NCBI GenBank assembly: GCA_964525945.1
Contig: CAZGKX010000044.1
Location: 1-23,820 of the forward strand
DNA: 23,820 bases
Direction: 5' to 3'
Source of the DNA: CAZGKX01 sp964525945
Lineage (GTDB): Bacteria; Pseudomonadota; Gammaproteobacteria; Legionellales; Legionellaceae
The position numbers and the translations under genes were made by a program. The first letter of the stretch is position 1, and every line of letters starts with the position of its first letter. The notes under the pieces were generated by a model, which saw nothing but the letters and a program-made list of their open reading frames with translations, had not been told where the DNA came from and searched no databases. Positions 14,818 to 21,754 of the stretch are shown here, piece by piece.

Positions 14818-16314
14818 ATGAACACGATGTTTTTTCATAAAAAACTAACCCTGTTTTTTTTATTCTTCGTTGCATCAATTCCTTCTTTTGCAAACGTGAA
14901 CCAGCATTTTGAAGCAATAAAATCAAACCCGAAAGCACTTTATGCGTTTTTTAAAGACATGCCCAAAGGGGGTGAATTGCATTATCACCTCGAAGGCGGT
15001 GCATATCCTGAAACTCTTTTGTCATTAGCCGCACGGAACAACTATTGCATCGATCAAACCACCTCAACCATTAGCAAAACCTCAGTGGCGTGCCAAGGTA
15101 ACTTAACCAAAGAGCTGTTGACCAATCAACAATTGTATCAACAAACACTCAAGGCCTGGTCCATGGAAGGATTTGATGCCCATCAAGAATCAGCCCATGA
15201 TCATTTTTATGCTACTTTTTTTAAATTCATGCCCGCTGCCGTGGATTTTTTTCCAGAATTGCTCGCCTCGGTTATGCAGCGAGCGGCAGAACAACACGAA
15301 TTGTATTTGGAAGTGATGTTATTGGTGGACAATGCCCGATCTGCCACGTTTGCTAATCAACTTCATGCCACCCACAGTTTAGCGGATAAACGTAATCGAC
15401 TCCTTGCCAATACAACCTTTCAAAATAACATTCAATTTACAGTTGAAGAAACCAACCGCATCCTCATCAAAACACACCAACATTTAAACTGTGACACTCT
15501 AGCCAGCCCGGCTTGCGGAGTGACGGTTAAATTTCAATATTACATTCTGCGCGAACAGCCTTTGGACAACGTTTTTGCTCAAGCGCTCAATGCGTTTGAA
15601 GCAGCCAATCGATCCAAGGACATCGTCGGTATAAATCTGGTACAAGCCGAGGATGGCAAAATTTCATTGCGGGATTACAAAGCGCAAATGGCCATTATAA
15701 ATTTTATGCATCAAACCTACCCGCAAGTGCACATAGCGTTACATGCCGGTGAGCTTACGCCACAGCTGGCGGATAAAAAGGCCTTGCGTTCTCACATCCA
15801 TGATGCATTGTTCACTGGCCACGCTGAACGAATTGGCCATGGGGTCGATATTTTACACGAACAAAAATCCGATTTAATTTTAAACTACATGACCCAAAAC
15901 GCTGTGGCCGTGGAAATTAATTTAACCAGCAATCAATCCATATTGCAGGTTGATGAACACCAGCATCCATTGCCTGTTTATTTGACAAATAAAGTACCCG
16001 TTGTGCTGTCTACCGATGATGAAGGCATTTTACGCACCAGCTTAACCCAACAATACGTTGACGCCGTGCAGAAATATGCCTTGGATTATGCAACCATTAA
16101 AACCATCAATAGGAATGCCTTGACGTATAGTTTTCTGCCCGGTAATAGTATATGGCGTGATCCCAGACTGGGCATTAAAATTTCAGCTTGCCAAAATTTA
16201 CAGGATGCAAGCTGTAAAAAATTCATTCAATCCAGCCACAAAGCTCAATTGCAGTGGCAATTAGAACAACAATTGATGGAGTTTGAAAATCAAGCCTTTC
16301 CTGACAATGCGTAG
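14818..16314 (+). CDS. Exported adenosine deaminase-like protein (ADA/ADGF type)
   Basis: This is a metal-dependent purine deaminase predicted to convert adenosine to inosine outside the cytoplasm. I use the ATG at 14818 (498 residues); the frame can be extended to a GTG at 14806. A signal peptide is clear, with KK, a Phe/Leu-rich core and cleavage after SFA (residue 25). The active site is complete: H55 and H57 in GELHYHLEGG, H309 and the proton-donor E312 in LHAGEL, H341 in RIGHGVD, and D400/D401 in STDDEG. The sequence is longer than cytosolic ADA (about 350 residues), with extra material before the barrel and several cysteines. This is reminiscent of the secreted ADGF/ADA2 group, though I cannot confirm subfamily or substrate. 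Possible roles are nucleoside salvage or lowering host adenosine. It has its own promoter. Confidence 0.87.
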   Translation: MNTMFFHKKLTLFFLFFVASIPSFANVNQHFEAIKSNPKALYAFFKDMPKGGELHYHLEGGAYPETLLSLAARNNYCIDQTTSTISKTSVACQGNLTKELLTNQQLYQQTLKAWSMEGFDAHQESAHDHFYATFFKFMPAAVDFFPELLASVMQRAAEQHELYLEVMLLVDNARSATFANQLHATHSLADKRNRLLANTTFQNNIQFTVEETNRILIKTHQHLNCDTLASPACGVTVKFQYYILREQPLDNVFAQALNAFEAANRSKDIVGINLVQAEDGKISLRDYKAQMAIINFMHQTYPQVHIALHAGELTPQLADKKALRSHIHDALFTGHAERIGHGVDILHEQKSDLILNYMTQNAVAVEINLTSNQSILQVDEHQHPLPVYLTNKVPVVLSTDDEGILRTSLTQQYVDAVQKYALDYATIKTINRNALTYSFLPGNSIWRDPRLGIKISACQNLQDASCKKFIQSSHKAQLQWQLEQQLMEFENQAFPDNA

Positions 16315-16376
16315 AAGGCTAGAAAAAATAAAATTATTCGACTTCTCATCCATCCCGAGATAACGTATTATCGGTG

Positions 16377-16532
16377 TAGTACCGTTTCCATTTCGTTTTG
16401 ACAGATAGCGTTGTGTCATCCCCGCGAAGGCGGGGATCCATGCTGGCTGTAGCTCAAGTGCCAGCTCAAGGATAGATTCCCGCTTTCGCGGGAATGGCAG
16501 CAACCTGTCAAAACGAAATGGAAACGGTACTA
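16377..16532. mobile_element. MITE-like element with perfect 28-bp terminal inverted repeats
   Basis: The 28 bases at 16377-16404 (beginning TAGTACCGTTTCC) recur exactly inverted at 16505-16532. Each end is TA, which fits a TA target duplication flanking 26-bp repeats, as made by IS630/Tc1-mariner transposases. Inside are two GC-rich hairpins: ATCCCCGC-GAAG-GCGGGGAT (16418-16437) and ATTCCCGC-TTTC-GCGGGAAT (16476-16495), of the dispersed type whose translation gives RKRES and WIPAFAGMT. The element has no transposase gene and would need one elsewhere in the genome. It ends 37 bases before the dotU start codon, so it separates dotU-icmF from the upstream gene and may supply or disrupt its promoter. 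Confidence 0.85.
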
Positions 16533-16569
16533 GGTTAGCCATTTGCATTGTCCTCACGGAGTAAGATAC

Positions 16570-17355
16570 ATGCCAGCCGAACCTTATTCGACCTCCCTGG
16601 TAGGTCGCTTTTCATTATCTGGCCATCATAGATTCCCACAAGGCTATTTTCGCTCGAAATTATTTGTGACAAGCTCGACGGCAAACCCTCTTGTCGCCGC
16701 CGCCAGTCCTCTTTTTTCTTTGCTGGAACGGTTAGGCGCAAGTCCCACCTTGCCATCCATTGCGATCATTCGCGATAACATTGAACATGAGTTGCTGGCG
16801 TTCCACAGTTGCTTGCACAGTCAAAATTATGCAAACGATTCCGTGGTCATTGCCCATTACCTATTAAGCGCCACAATTGATGAGTTGTTAGGAAAAAATT
16901 ACGTCCGTTTATATGGAAAGGCCGTGGAATTCAAAGCATTTACCCCCTCCTCGCATGACGACGTGGGGCCTGAACGCCGTTTCTTTGAAATCGTTCATCA
17001 TTTAAAAGAACGTACGAATCAACACCTCGATCTATTGGAATTGTCTTATTATTGTTTAATCACCGGATTTGAAGGGGAACAGCACGTACGCGCAGATGGT
17101 CGTCAAACCTTGGATAATTTAATTGAAGAACTGCATCAACTTATTGAACAACACCGTGTTAATAAAACGTATCGATTGTTTAAAGAGCACCCCACTGTCA
17201 CACCCGAACCTATCAACATCAAACCGGTGTGGCTTACGGCCATAGGTTCCCTGTGCGTCATTACAGCGCTTTATTTTAGCAGCCATGTCGTGTTGGAGCA
17301 TAAAGCAAAGAATCTTTTATTAGGACACACTGTACTTGCCAACATGGATAATTAA
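16570..17355 (+). CDS. dotU: Type IVB secretion protein DotU/IcmH
   Basis: DotU is an inner-membrane protein that, with IcmF, stabilises and positions the Dot/Icm core complex. It is the counterpart of TssL in type VI systems. I choose the ATG at 16570 (261 residues, the length I recall for Legionella DotU), because GGAG lies eight bases upstream; the TTG at 16543 has no such site. The cytoplasmic domain covers about residues 35-190, with the family patterns SATIDELLG, FFEIVHHL and LLELSYYCLITGFEG. A single membrane helix lies near the C-terminus (about 220-242, LTAIGSLCVITALYF), giving the tail-anchored topology expected. The stop overlaps the icmF start (TAATG), so translation of the pair is coupled. 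The nearby icmB gene supports a type IVB rather than type VI assignment. Confidence 0.92.
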   Translation: MPAEPYSTSLVGRFSLSGHHRFPQGYFRSKLFVTSSTANPLVAAASPLFSLLERLGASPTLPSIAIIRDNIEHELLAFHSCLHSQNYANDSVVIAHYLLSATIDELLGKNYVRLYGKAVEFKAFTPSSHDDVGPERRFFEIVHHLKERTNQHLDLLELSYYCLITGFEGEQHVRADGRQTLDNLIEELHQLIEQHRVNKTYRLFKEHPTVTPEPINIKPVWLTAIGSLCVITALYFSSHVVLEHKAKNLLLGHTVLANMDN

Positions 17356-20279
17356 TGGATAAATCATTGCAAGCGCTTTGTCATGCGCTAAATAAATTAG
17401 TTTCTGAATTAAAACCTCAATACAATCCCCTGTCTTTTTTAATATTAACAGGCAAAGCGAAACAAGGTAAAAGCAGTGTATTGCGGCAAAGCCACATGGA
17501 ACACATTACAGTTCATACTGAATGTGCAATCGATATCTATTATAATCAACATGGCGTTATTGTGGAGTTGGGTGAAACTTGGCTCAATCAAAGCCATAAT
17601 TTACTACAATACACACTCAAACAACTCAACCGTTGTCACCGGTCATTAAAAATATCCGGTATTGTGCTTTGTGTGGATATCAACGATTTATTTTCACTTG
17701 ATCCTGCACACACCTCTGAACAGTGCAAAGCACATGCACTTTTTTTAGAGCGTTTTGGGCTGAGTTTAGGTTATCGTGCCGACGCTTGCATCCTTTTTAC
17801 TAAACTGGATGTGCTGGCAGGGTTTTGTGAATTTTTTCAATACGAACATCCCACCGAATTGCAAAAACCACTTGGTTTCTCTTTAAACAATAAGCAACAG
17901 TCTGGGCAATTGCTTGATATTTATAAACAACAATTTGATGATTTTATTGAAGTCTTAAACCAAAAAGTCATTCAAAAAATTCACCCGGCTCGTTCGAGCA
18001 TCAAACGTACATTAATCCGCGAATTGCCGTTGCAATTTGCAAGCCTTCGCTCACCCATACAAGTGTTGATCAAGCACATTTCGCCGCGCCTGATAGGCCT
18101 GCAATCCGTCTATTTTACGAGCGCGGAGCAAGGCGGGGCGGGTCTAGATAGGCTCAACGGTAAAATTCAACATGAATATGCCTTGACACTCCAAGAGCAT
18201 GCTCCCCATTCCACCAATTACCGTGCTTATTTTATTGAAGAAGCCTTGGCTTGTTTTCAAAAGCAAACGAAATACCATATTCCTTGTTTTACACCAACTC
18301 ACAAATGGATAGGCGGAGTTATAGCATCCAGTCTTTTGCTTTCTCTGCTTTGGATCGGCTATCAACACGTCAAATCAACTTACTTATTGGATGAGGCGAG
18401 CAAAGAATTGATTGCTTATGATGCATTATCAACGCAAACCAATAAACAAGCCGTTGCTGTTTACCACCTTAATAAAGCATCCAACTCTTTGAAAAAAATA
18501 TCGACCTCGCTGGCCATGCCAACTTTGCAGCAAATAAAAGTGCAACTCCAAACCAACACCCAGCACCGTTTGAACCACCAGTTTTTTCCAACCATTTTAT
18601 CGGAACTTGAACAATCCATCACGAATGCGCACGCCACACCGATTGAACGATACAATGCACTGAAAGTTTACCTGATGTTGAGTGACAGCAAACGTTTCTC
18701 CCAACAAGACATCATTGACTGGTTCGACCAACAGTGGCAAAAACAGAACGTCCATACTGACGCGTTGCAAAAAAAATTGACTTTGTTAAAAAAATCGCTG
18801 CATACGCCTATGCAACCCATTGCCATCAATCAACAACTGGTCAGCGACACCAGAAATTACTTAAATGCCTTGCCTGCTAAATATTTGTATTATGCCTTGG
18901 CGAGACCTAATTTTTCATCGAGCACACAACCCATTCTTGTTGAAGGTTTTGCACTAGCCAGTAAAGAGGTTCCCGTTTATTTAACAAAAGCTGGATTCGC
19001 AGCGACGCTTGACAGCCTTCCAGCAATCAGTAAAAAATTGCAAACAGACAATTGGGTTCTAGCGCGACAAGACTTGTTTGACTTAGACCGTGTTTTACAA
19101 GAAGCCTATTGCTATGAATACGTGGTGTGGTGGCAAAACTTTATGCGCCACTCCTTACCGGTCCATGTACAAAATTATCAGCAAGCACTTGGCTTGGCTC
19201 AAACCTTGAATCAATCCAATGCCATTAGCAAATTAATTGATCTCATACAACAGCAAACAGCACCTGATTTTCAAGACAATGCGGGTTTATTCAACCGCGA
19301 GATTGCCAGCAAATTTACGGATTTAAGTTTATTGAGCCATTCAGCTATTAGTAATTTAACGCTGACCGTCAACGAGTTACAAAAGTTCTTAAGCACCTTA
19401 TCGGTCGTCAATGATCAAGGCAAAACAGCGTTTCATTTGGTTAAATCAAGGTTTCAAGGTGATGTTCTGCTCAATCCGTTGAGTGAACTGTACACTCAAA
19501 TGCGCCAATTGCCGGAGCCTGTATCGACTTGGGCAAAACAAATTGCGGATGACACATGGTTTACAATGATCAACGATGGCAGAAATTATATCAATCACCA
19601 ATGGCAGCAACTGGTTTTCCATGATTACCAATCAACCATCGCTAAACGTTATCCTTTCGATGCAGCACAATCGCAAGAGATTTCCATTGCAGATTTTAAT
19701 CGCTTTTTTGCAAGCCATGGCACTCTCAATCAGTTTATCAATGATTATTTAAAGCCGTTTTTGGACACCTCAAACCCTCAGTGGCAATTAAAAGAAGCCA
19801 ACAACTATGTATTGCCCATTTCTACGGACATGATCAATGAATTGATTCGTGCCAATGTAATCACCAATATGTTTTTTCCTGAGCAGAGTGACACCAGTCA
19901 AATCGAATTTAGTTTGCAAAAAATAAGCCTCGATCCGATTGTTGCAAGCTTAAAATTAACCATTGGCGACAAAAAATTAGTTGATAATCAAACCAGTGAT
20001 TCATTCACCAGTTTCCATTGGCCTGAATCCAACGCAAGGTTGGTCTTAAATTCCATAGAAGGCAATCAATTTGAAATAGAAGAACTAGGCCCCTGGGCTT
20101 TCTTTAAAATTTTACAAAAAGTGAATGTGCTGGTGGATGAAGACGATAGCGCCAATTTACAGATTCTTTTTGAAGTAAATGGTAATTCTGGGCGATATTT
20201 ACTTAAAACACAAAACCAAGTAAACCCGTTTATTCCTGGTATTTTAAATGGGTTTGTTTTAAATGACACCATCGTTTAG
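17355..20279 (+). CDS. icmF: Type IVB secretion protein IcmF
   Basis: IcmF is the partner of DotU in the inner membrane and protects the core DotG/DotF/DotH proteins from turnover in Legionella. It is the counterpart of TssM in type VI systems. The protein has 974 residues, close to Legionella IcmF and much shorter than most TssM proteins. A Walker A motif G-K-A-K-Q-G-K-S is at 33-40 in the cytoplasmic GTPase-like domain. A strong membrane helix at about 316-336 (GGVIASSLLLSLLWIG) leads into a long periplasmic region rich in Gln, Asn and Leu helices. The C-terminal 150 residues are beta-rich (for example LVLNSIEGNQFEIEELG), as in the IcmF_C domain. It starts on the last base of the dotU stop codon. 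It is followed by a convergent gene after 52 bases. Confidence 0.93.
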   Translation: MDKSLQALCHALNKLVSELKPQYNPLSFLILTGKAKQGKSSVLRQSHMEHITVHTECAIDIYYNQHGVIVELGETWLNQSHNLLQYTLKQLNRCHRSLKISGIVLCVDINDLFSLDPAHTSEQCKAHALFLERFGLSLGYRADACILFTKLDVLAGFCEFFQYEHPTELQKPLGFSLNNKQQSGQLLDIYKQQFDDFIEVLNQKVIQKIHPARSSIKRTLIRELPLQFASLRSPIQVLIKHISPRLIGLQSVYFTSAEQGGAGLDRLNGKIQHEYALTLQEHAPHSTNYRAYFIEEALACFQKQTKYHIPCFTPTHKWIGGVIASSLLLSLLWIGYQHVKSTYLLDEASKELIAYDALSTQTNKQAVAVYHLNKASNSLKKISTSLAMPTLQQIKVQLQTNTQHRLNHQFFPTILSELEQSITNAHATPIERYNALKVYLMLSDSKRFSQQDIIDWFDQQWQKQNVHTDALQKKLTLLKKSLHTPMQPIAINQQLVSDTRNYLNALPAKYLYYALARPNFSSSTQPILVEGFALASKEVPVYLTKAGFAATLDSLPAISKKLQTDNWVLARQDLFDLDRVLQEAYCYEYVVWWQNFMRHSLPVHVQNYQQALGLAQTLNQSNAISKLIDLIQQQTAPDFQDNAGLFNREIASKFTDLSLLSHSAISNLTLTVNELQKFLSTLSVVNDQGKTAFHLVKSRFQGDVLLNPLSELYTQMRQLPEPVSTWAKQIADDTWFTMINDGRNYINHQWQQLVFHDYQSTIAKRYPFDAAQSQEISIADFNRFFASHGTLNQFINDYLKPFLDTSNPQWQLKEANNYVLPISTDMINELIRANVITNMFFPEQSDTSQIEFSLQKISLDPIVASLKLTIGDKKLVDNQTSDSFTSFHWPESNARLVLNSIEGNQFEIEELGPWAFFKILQKVNVLVDEDDSANLQILFEVNGNSGRYLLKTQNQVNPFIPGILNGFVLNDTIV

Positions 20280-20292
20280 TTATTTGGGTGCG

Positions 20293-20325
20293 CGACATCT
20301 TACGCGTTTTGCCCATAAGACGTCG
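20293..20325. terminator. Weak hairpin between the convergent icmF and membrane-protein genes
   Basis: CGACATCTTA (20293-20302) and TAAGACGTCG (20316-20325) pair in 9 of 10 positions around a 13-base loop, 13 bases after the icmF stop and 6 bases beyond the stop of the opposite gene. There is no clear U-tract on either strand, so termination is only suggested by position. Confidence 0.35.
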
Positions 20326-20331
20326 AATTTG

Positions 20332-21293
20332 CTACATGAACCGTTTGCATTGTTGATATCGTTGATCATCACCTTGATCGTGATCAACAGGACGGGGTGC
20401 CATTTTCAAATAAGCTCTTAACTCTTTTGTGACCAACATGGCCTCTTGGCTCATTCCCATTTCATGCACGTCACCATCAATTGTAACGTTATGTTTGGTA
20501 TCGCGAGGATTGGCATAGTAAGGATGATAGACATAACGCGTCGGGTAATGTTTTTTACCATGAGCAGTGTCAACATCGACAAAAAATTCTGGTTGTTGTT
20601 TAGGATCCCAGCGGGTTTGGGGCCGGTTTAAGGGATCACGATTCAGAGGGTTTTCTGTTTTTCTTAAAACAGCATCCTCAAGTGCAGCTTTATCCATAAG
20701 CAATGACGATGCTTTTATCGGCAGCCATTTTGTTTCATCAACCGCTGACTTAACCTTAAATGTCCAACCAGGCTTTGTTGTGTCTTCATCTGTTTTATAA
20801 TATTGCTTGACCAATACAATTGCATTTTCTCGCAGTGGCCGTGAAAAAAATATAGGACAATTGTCCGTGACCAAGCCCAATAAAGTTAGATATTGATCGA
20901 TTTTTTTCTTATCTACCGCCGGGTTATTTTTTAATATTTCCAACTCACAAGATGACAGTGGCGTAAAAGCAGCATATTCCTTTGCTAAAGCTTTTAAAGA
21001 AGCATCACTTAGCTCAATGTTTTCCAAATAAAAATCATCTTCATCGGCTAGATCCAATTCATCGGTTAGATCCAATTCATCGGCCAGATCCAATTCATCG
21101 TCAGGATCGTTTACAAAAGAATCGTATAAATACGACCATATGCCGGCATAGGACGTTGTTATTTCAGAAACATGCTGAAATAAATCGAGCTGTACATCTT
21201 GAGCAACCGCTACAAACCCGCGATTCCATCCTTTATAAAAGCCACTAAAGGGCTGGATCAGAATAAATACGATATCGACGAGGGTCTCTGACA
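20332..21293 (-). CDS. Membrane protein of unknown function, C-terminal part (candidate Dot/Icm-linked protein)
   Basis: This is the downstream part of one gene split by the N run; the upstream part is at 21366-21641. Removing 21294-21385 (92 nt) fuses them in frame into 405 residues. I do not recognise the protein. Visible in the fused numbering: a hydrophobic stretch LVDIVFILIQPFSGF (90-104), an acidic repeat of three DELDL units (151-168), a helical region, and then a segment beginning NCPIFFSRPL (230-239) and ending MDKAALEDAVLRKTE plus NPLNRDPLNR (285-309). That start and end resemble a U-box (CPI... and ...NPxTRxPL), but with a longer centre than usual. The last 95 residues are polar, with many His, Tyr and Arg. 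Its place between icmF and icmB suggests a substrate or accessory of the secretion system. The function is not established. Confidence 0.7.
21051..21104 (-). repeat. Tandem 18-bp repeat coding for an acidic hexapeptide
   Basis: Three units that begin GATCCAATTCATCGG on the + strand (21051-21068, 21069-21086, 21087-21104) follow a partial copy at 21037-21050. The unit length of 18 keeps the frame and encodes repeated DELDLA/DELDLT on the minus strand. Copies differ only in their last four bases, so the expansion is recent. Confidence 0.9.
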
Positions 21294-21303
21294 NNNNNNN
21301 NNN
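21294..21303. other. Assembly gap (10 N)
   Basis: A run of exactly 10 N inside the unknown membrane-protein gene. The 10 bases before it (GTCTCTGACA, 21284-21293) recur at 21376-21385. Deleting the block between the repeats plus one copy restores a single open frame. Confidence 0.99.
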
Positions 21304-21365
21304 TATAGGTCGCAAAGCGGAGGAACTTAAGGCCCTCAGCATCGAATCCTTCCGAATGTCTCAGG

Positions 21366-21641
21366 TTAGAAACCTGTCTCTGACACTTGATTTAAAAAAG
21401 TACTGTACGCACAGCCAATGCCGATCAAAGCGAGCAAAGCCGCTGAGGCCACAGTCATCACCACAGGACCTACAGGCCAAAGCAAGTCGTTGAACGCTAA
21501 ACCGATCTTGATGGAAAGGTAAGTCAATGCAAACGGAAGGGCCACCAGAAATAGACCAAAAAACAATACTCTGAGAGGTAATTTAATGATTTGGGCCACT
21601 GTCGCGAGAATAGCACCAAAAAGAGCTGCAACTAACCGCAC
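21366..21641 (-). CDS. Membrane protein of unknown function, N-terminal part (same gene as 20332-21293)
   Basis: As assembled this is a 91-residue frame from a GTG start at 21641. GTG is the only start available, since a stop lies four codons upstream, and AGGCGGG lies before it. It is strongly hydrophobic: a helical hairpin at about residues 5-50 with a central Pro-rich turn (KLPLRVLFFGLFLVALPFAL), and a second segment at 54-83 (PVGPVVMTVASAALLALIGIG). The last genuine residues are LNQVSET, and the final Gly-Phe and stop come from the block next to the N run. Joined to the downstream part it becomes LNQVSETLVDIVF without a break. Hydrophobic N-terminal hairpins followed by a large soluble domain are seen in some Dot/Icm effectors, which is only a loose analogy. 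An extended -10 promoter lies upstream. Confidence 0.65.
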   Translation of the reverse strand: MRLVAALFGAILATVAQIIKLPLRVLFFGLFLVALPFALTYLSIKIGLAFNDLLWPVGPVVMTVASAALLALIGIGCAYSTFLNQVSETGF

Positions 21642-21674
21642 ATTGCCCGCCTATGAATGGATGAATTTGGCGCC

Positions 21675-21680
21675 ATTCTA
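21675..21680 (-). promoter_or_regulatory. Extended -10 promoter of the unknown membrane-protein gene
   Basis: On the minus strand TGCTAGAAT provides TGn plus a -10 hexamer with one mismatch, 33 bases before the GTG start. No good -35 is seen. The gene can thus be transcribed separately from icmB, which ends 113 bases upstream of its start codon. Confidence 0.45.
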
Positions 21681-21710
21681 GCATATTTTGTACAATTTAC
21701 CAGATAATTT

Positions 21711-21743
21711 TTAGGCTTGAGCAGCGACCAAAGCCTAATTTTT
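21711..21743 (+). terminator. Terminator-like hairpin downstream of icmB, oriented against it
   Basis: TTAGGCTT (21711-21718) and AAGCCTAA (21731-21738) form a perfect 8-bp stem with a 12-base loop. On the + strand it is followed by TTTTT, the layout of an intrinsic terminator, although no + strand gene ends nearby. On the icmB strand the stem is preceded and followed by A-rich sequence, so it is not a standard terminator for icmB. Confidence 0.5.
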
Positions 21744-21754
21744 CACACATAAGT

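Noticed and set aside
16261..16557. Minus-strand frame of 98 codons across the MITE
   Set aside because: Its RKRESI and WIPAFAGMT strings are the usual translation of the dispersed repeat, and the frame runs into the end of the deaminase gene. It is not a gene.
16543..16569. TTG start for dotU, nine codons upstream
   Set aside because: No ribosome binding site precedes the TTG, while the ATG at 16570 has GGAG at good spacing and gives the expected protein length.
16570..20279. A type VI secretion tssL-tssM pair
   Set aside because: DotU and IcmF are homologous to TssL and TssM, but the lengths (261 and 974 residues) fit the type IVB versions and an icmB gene lies 1.5 kb away. No other type VI gene is in the window.
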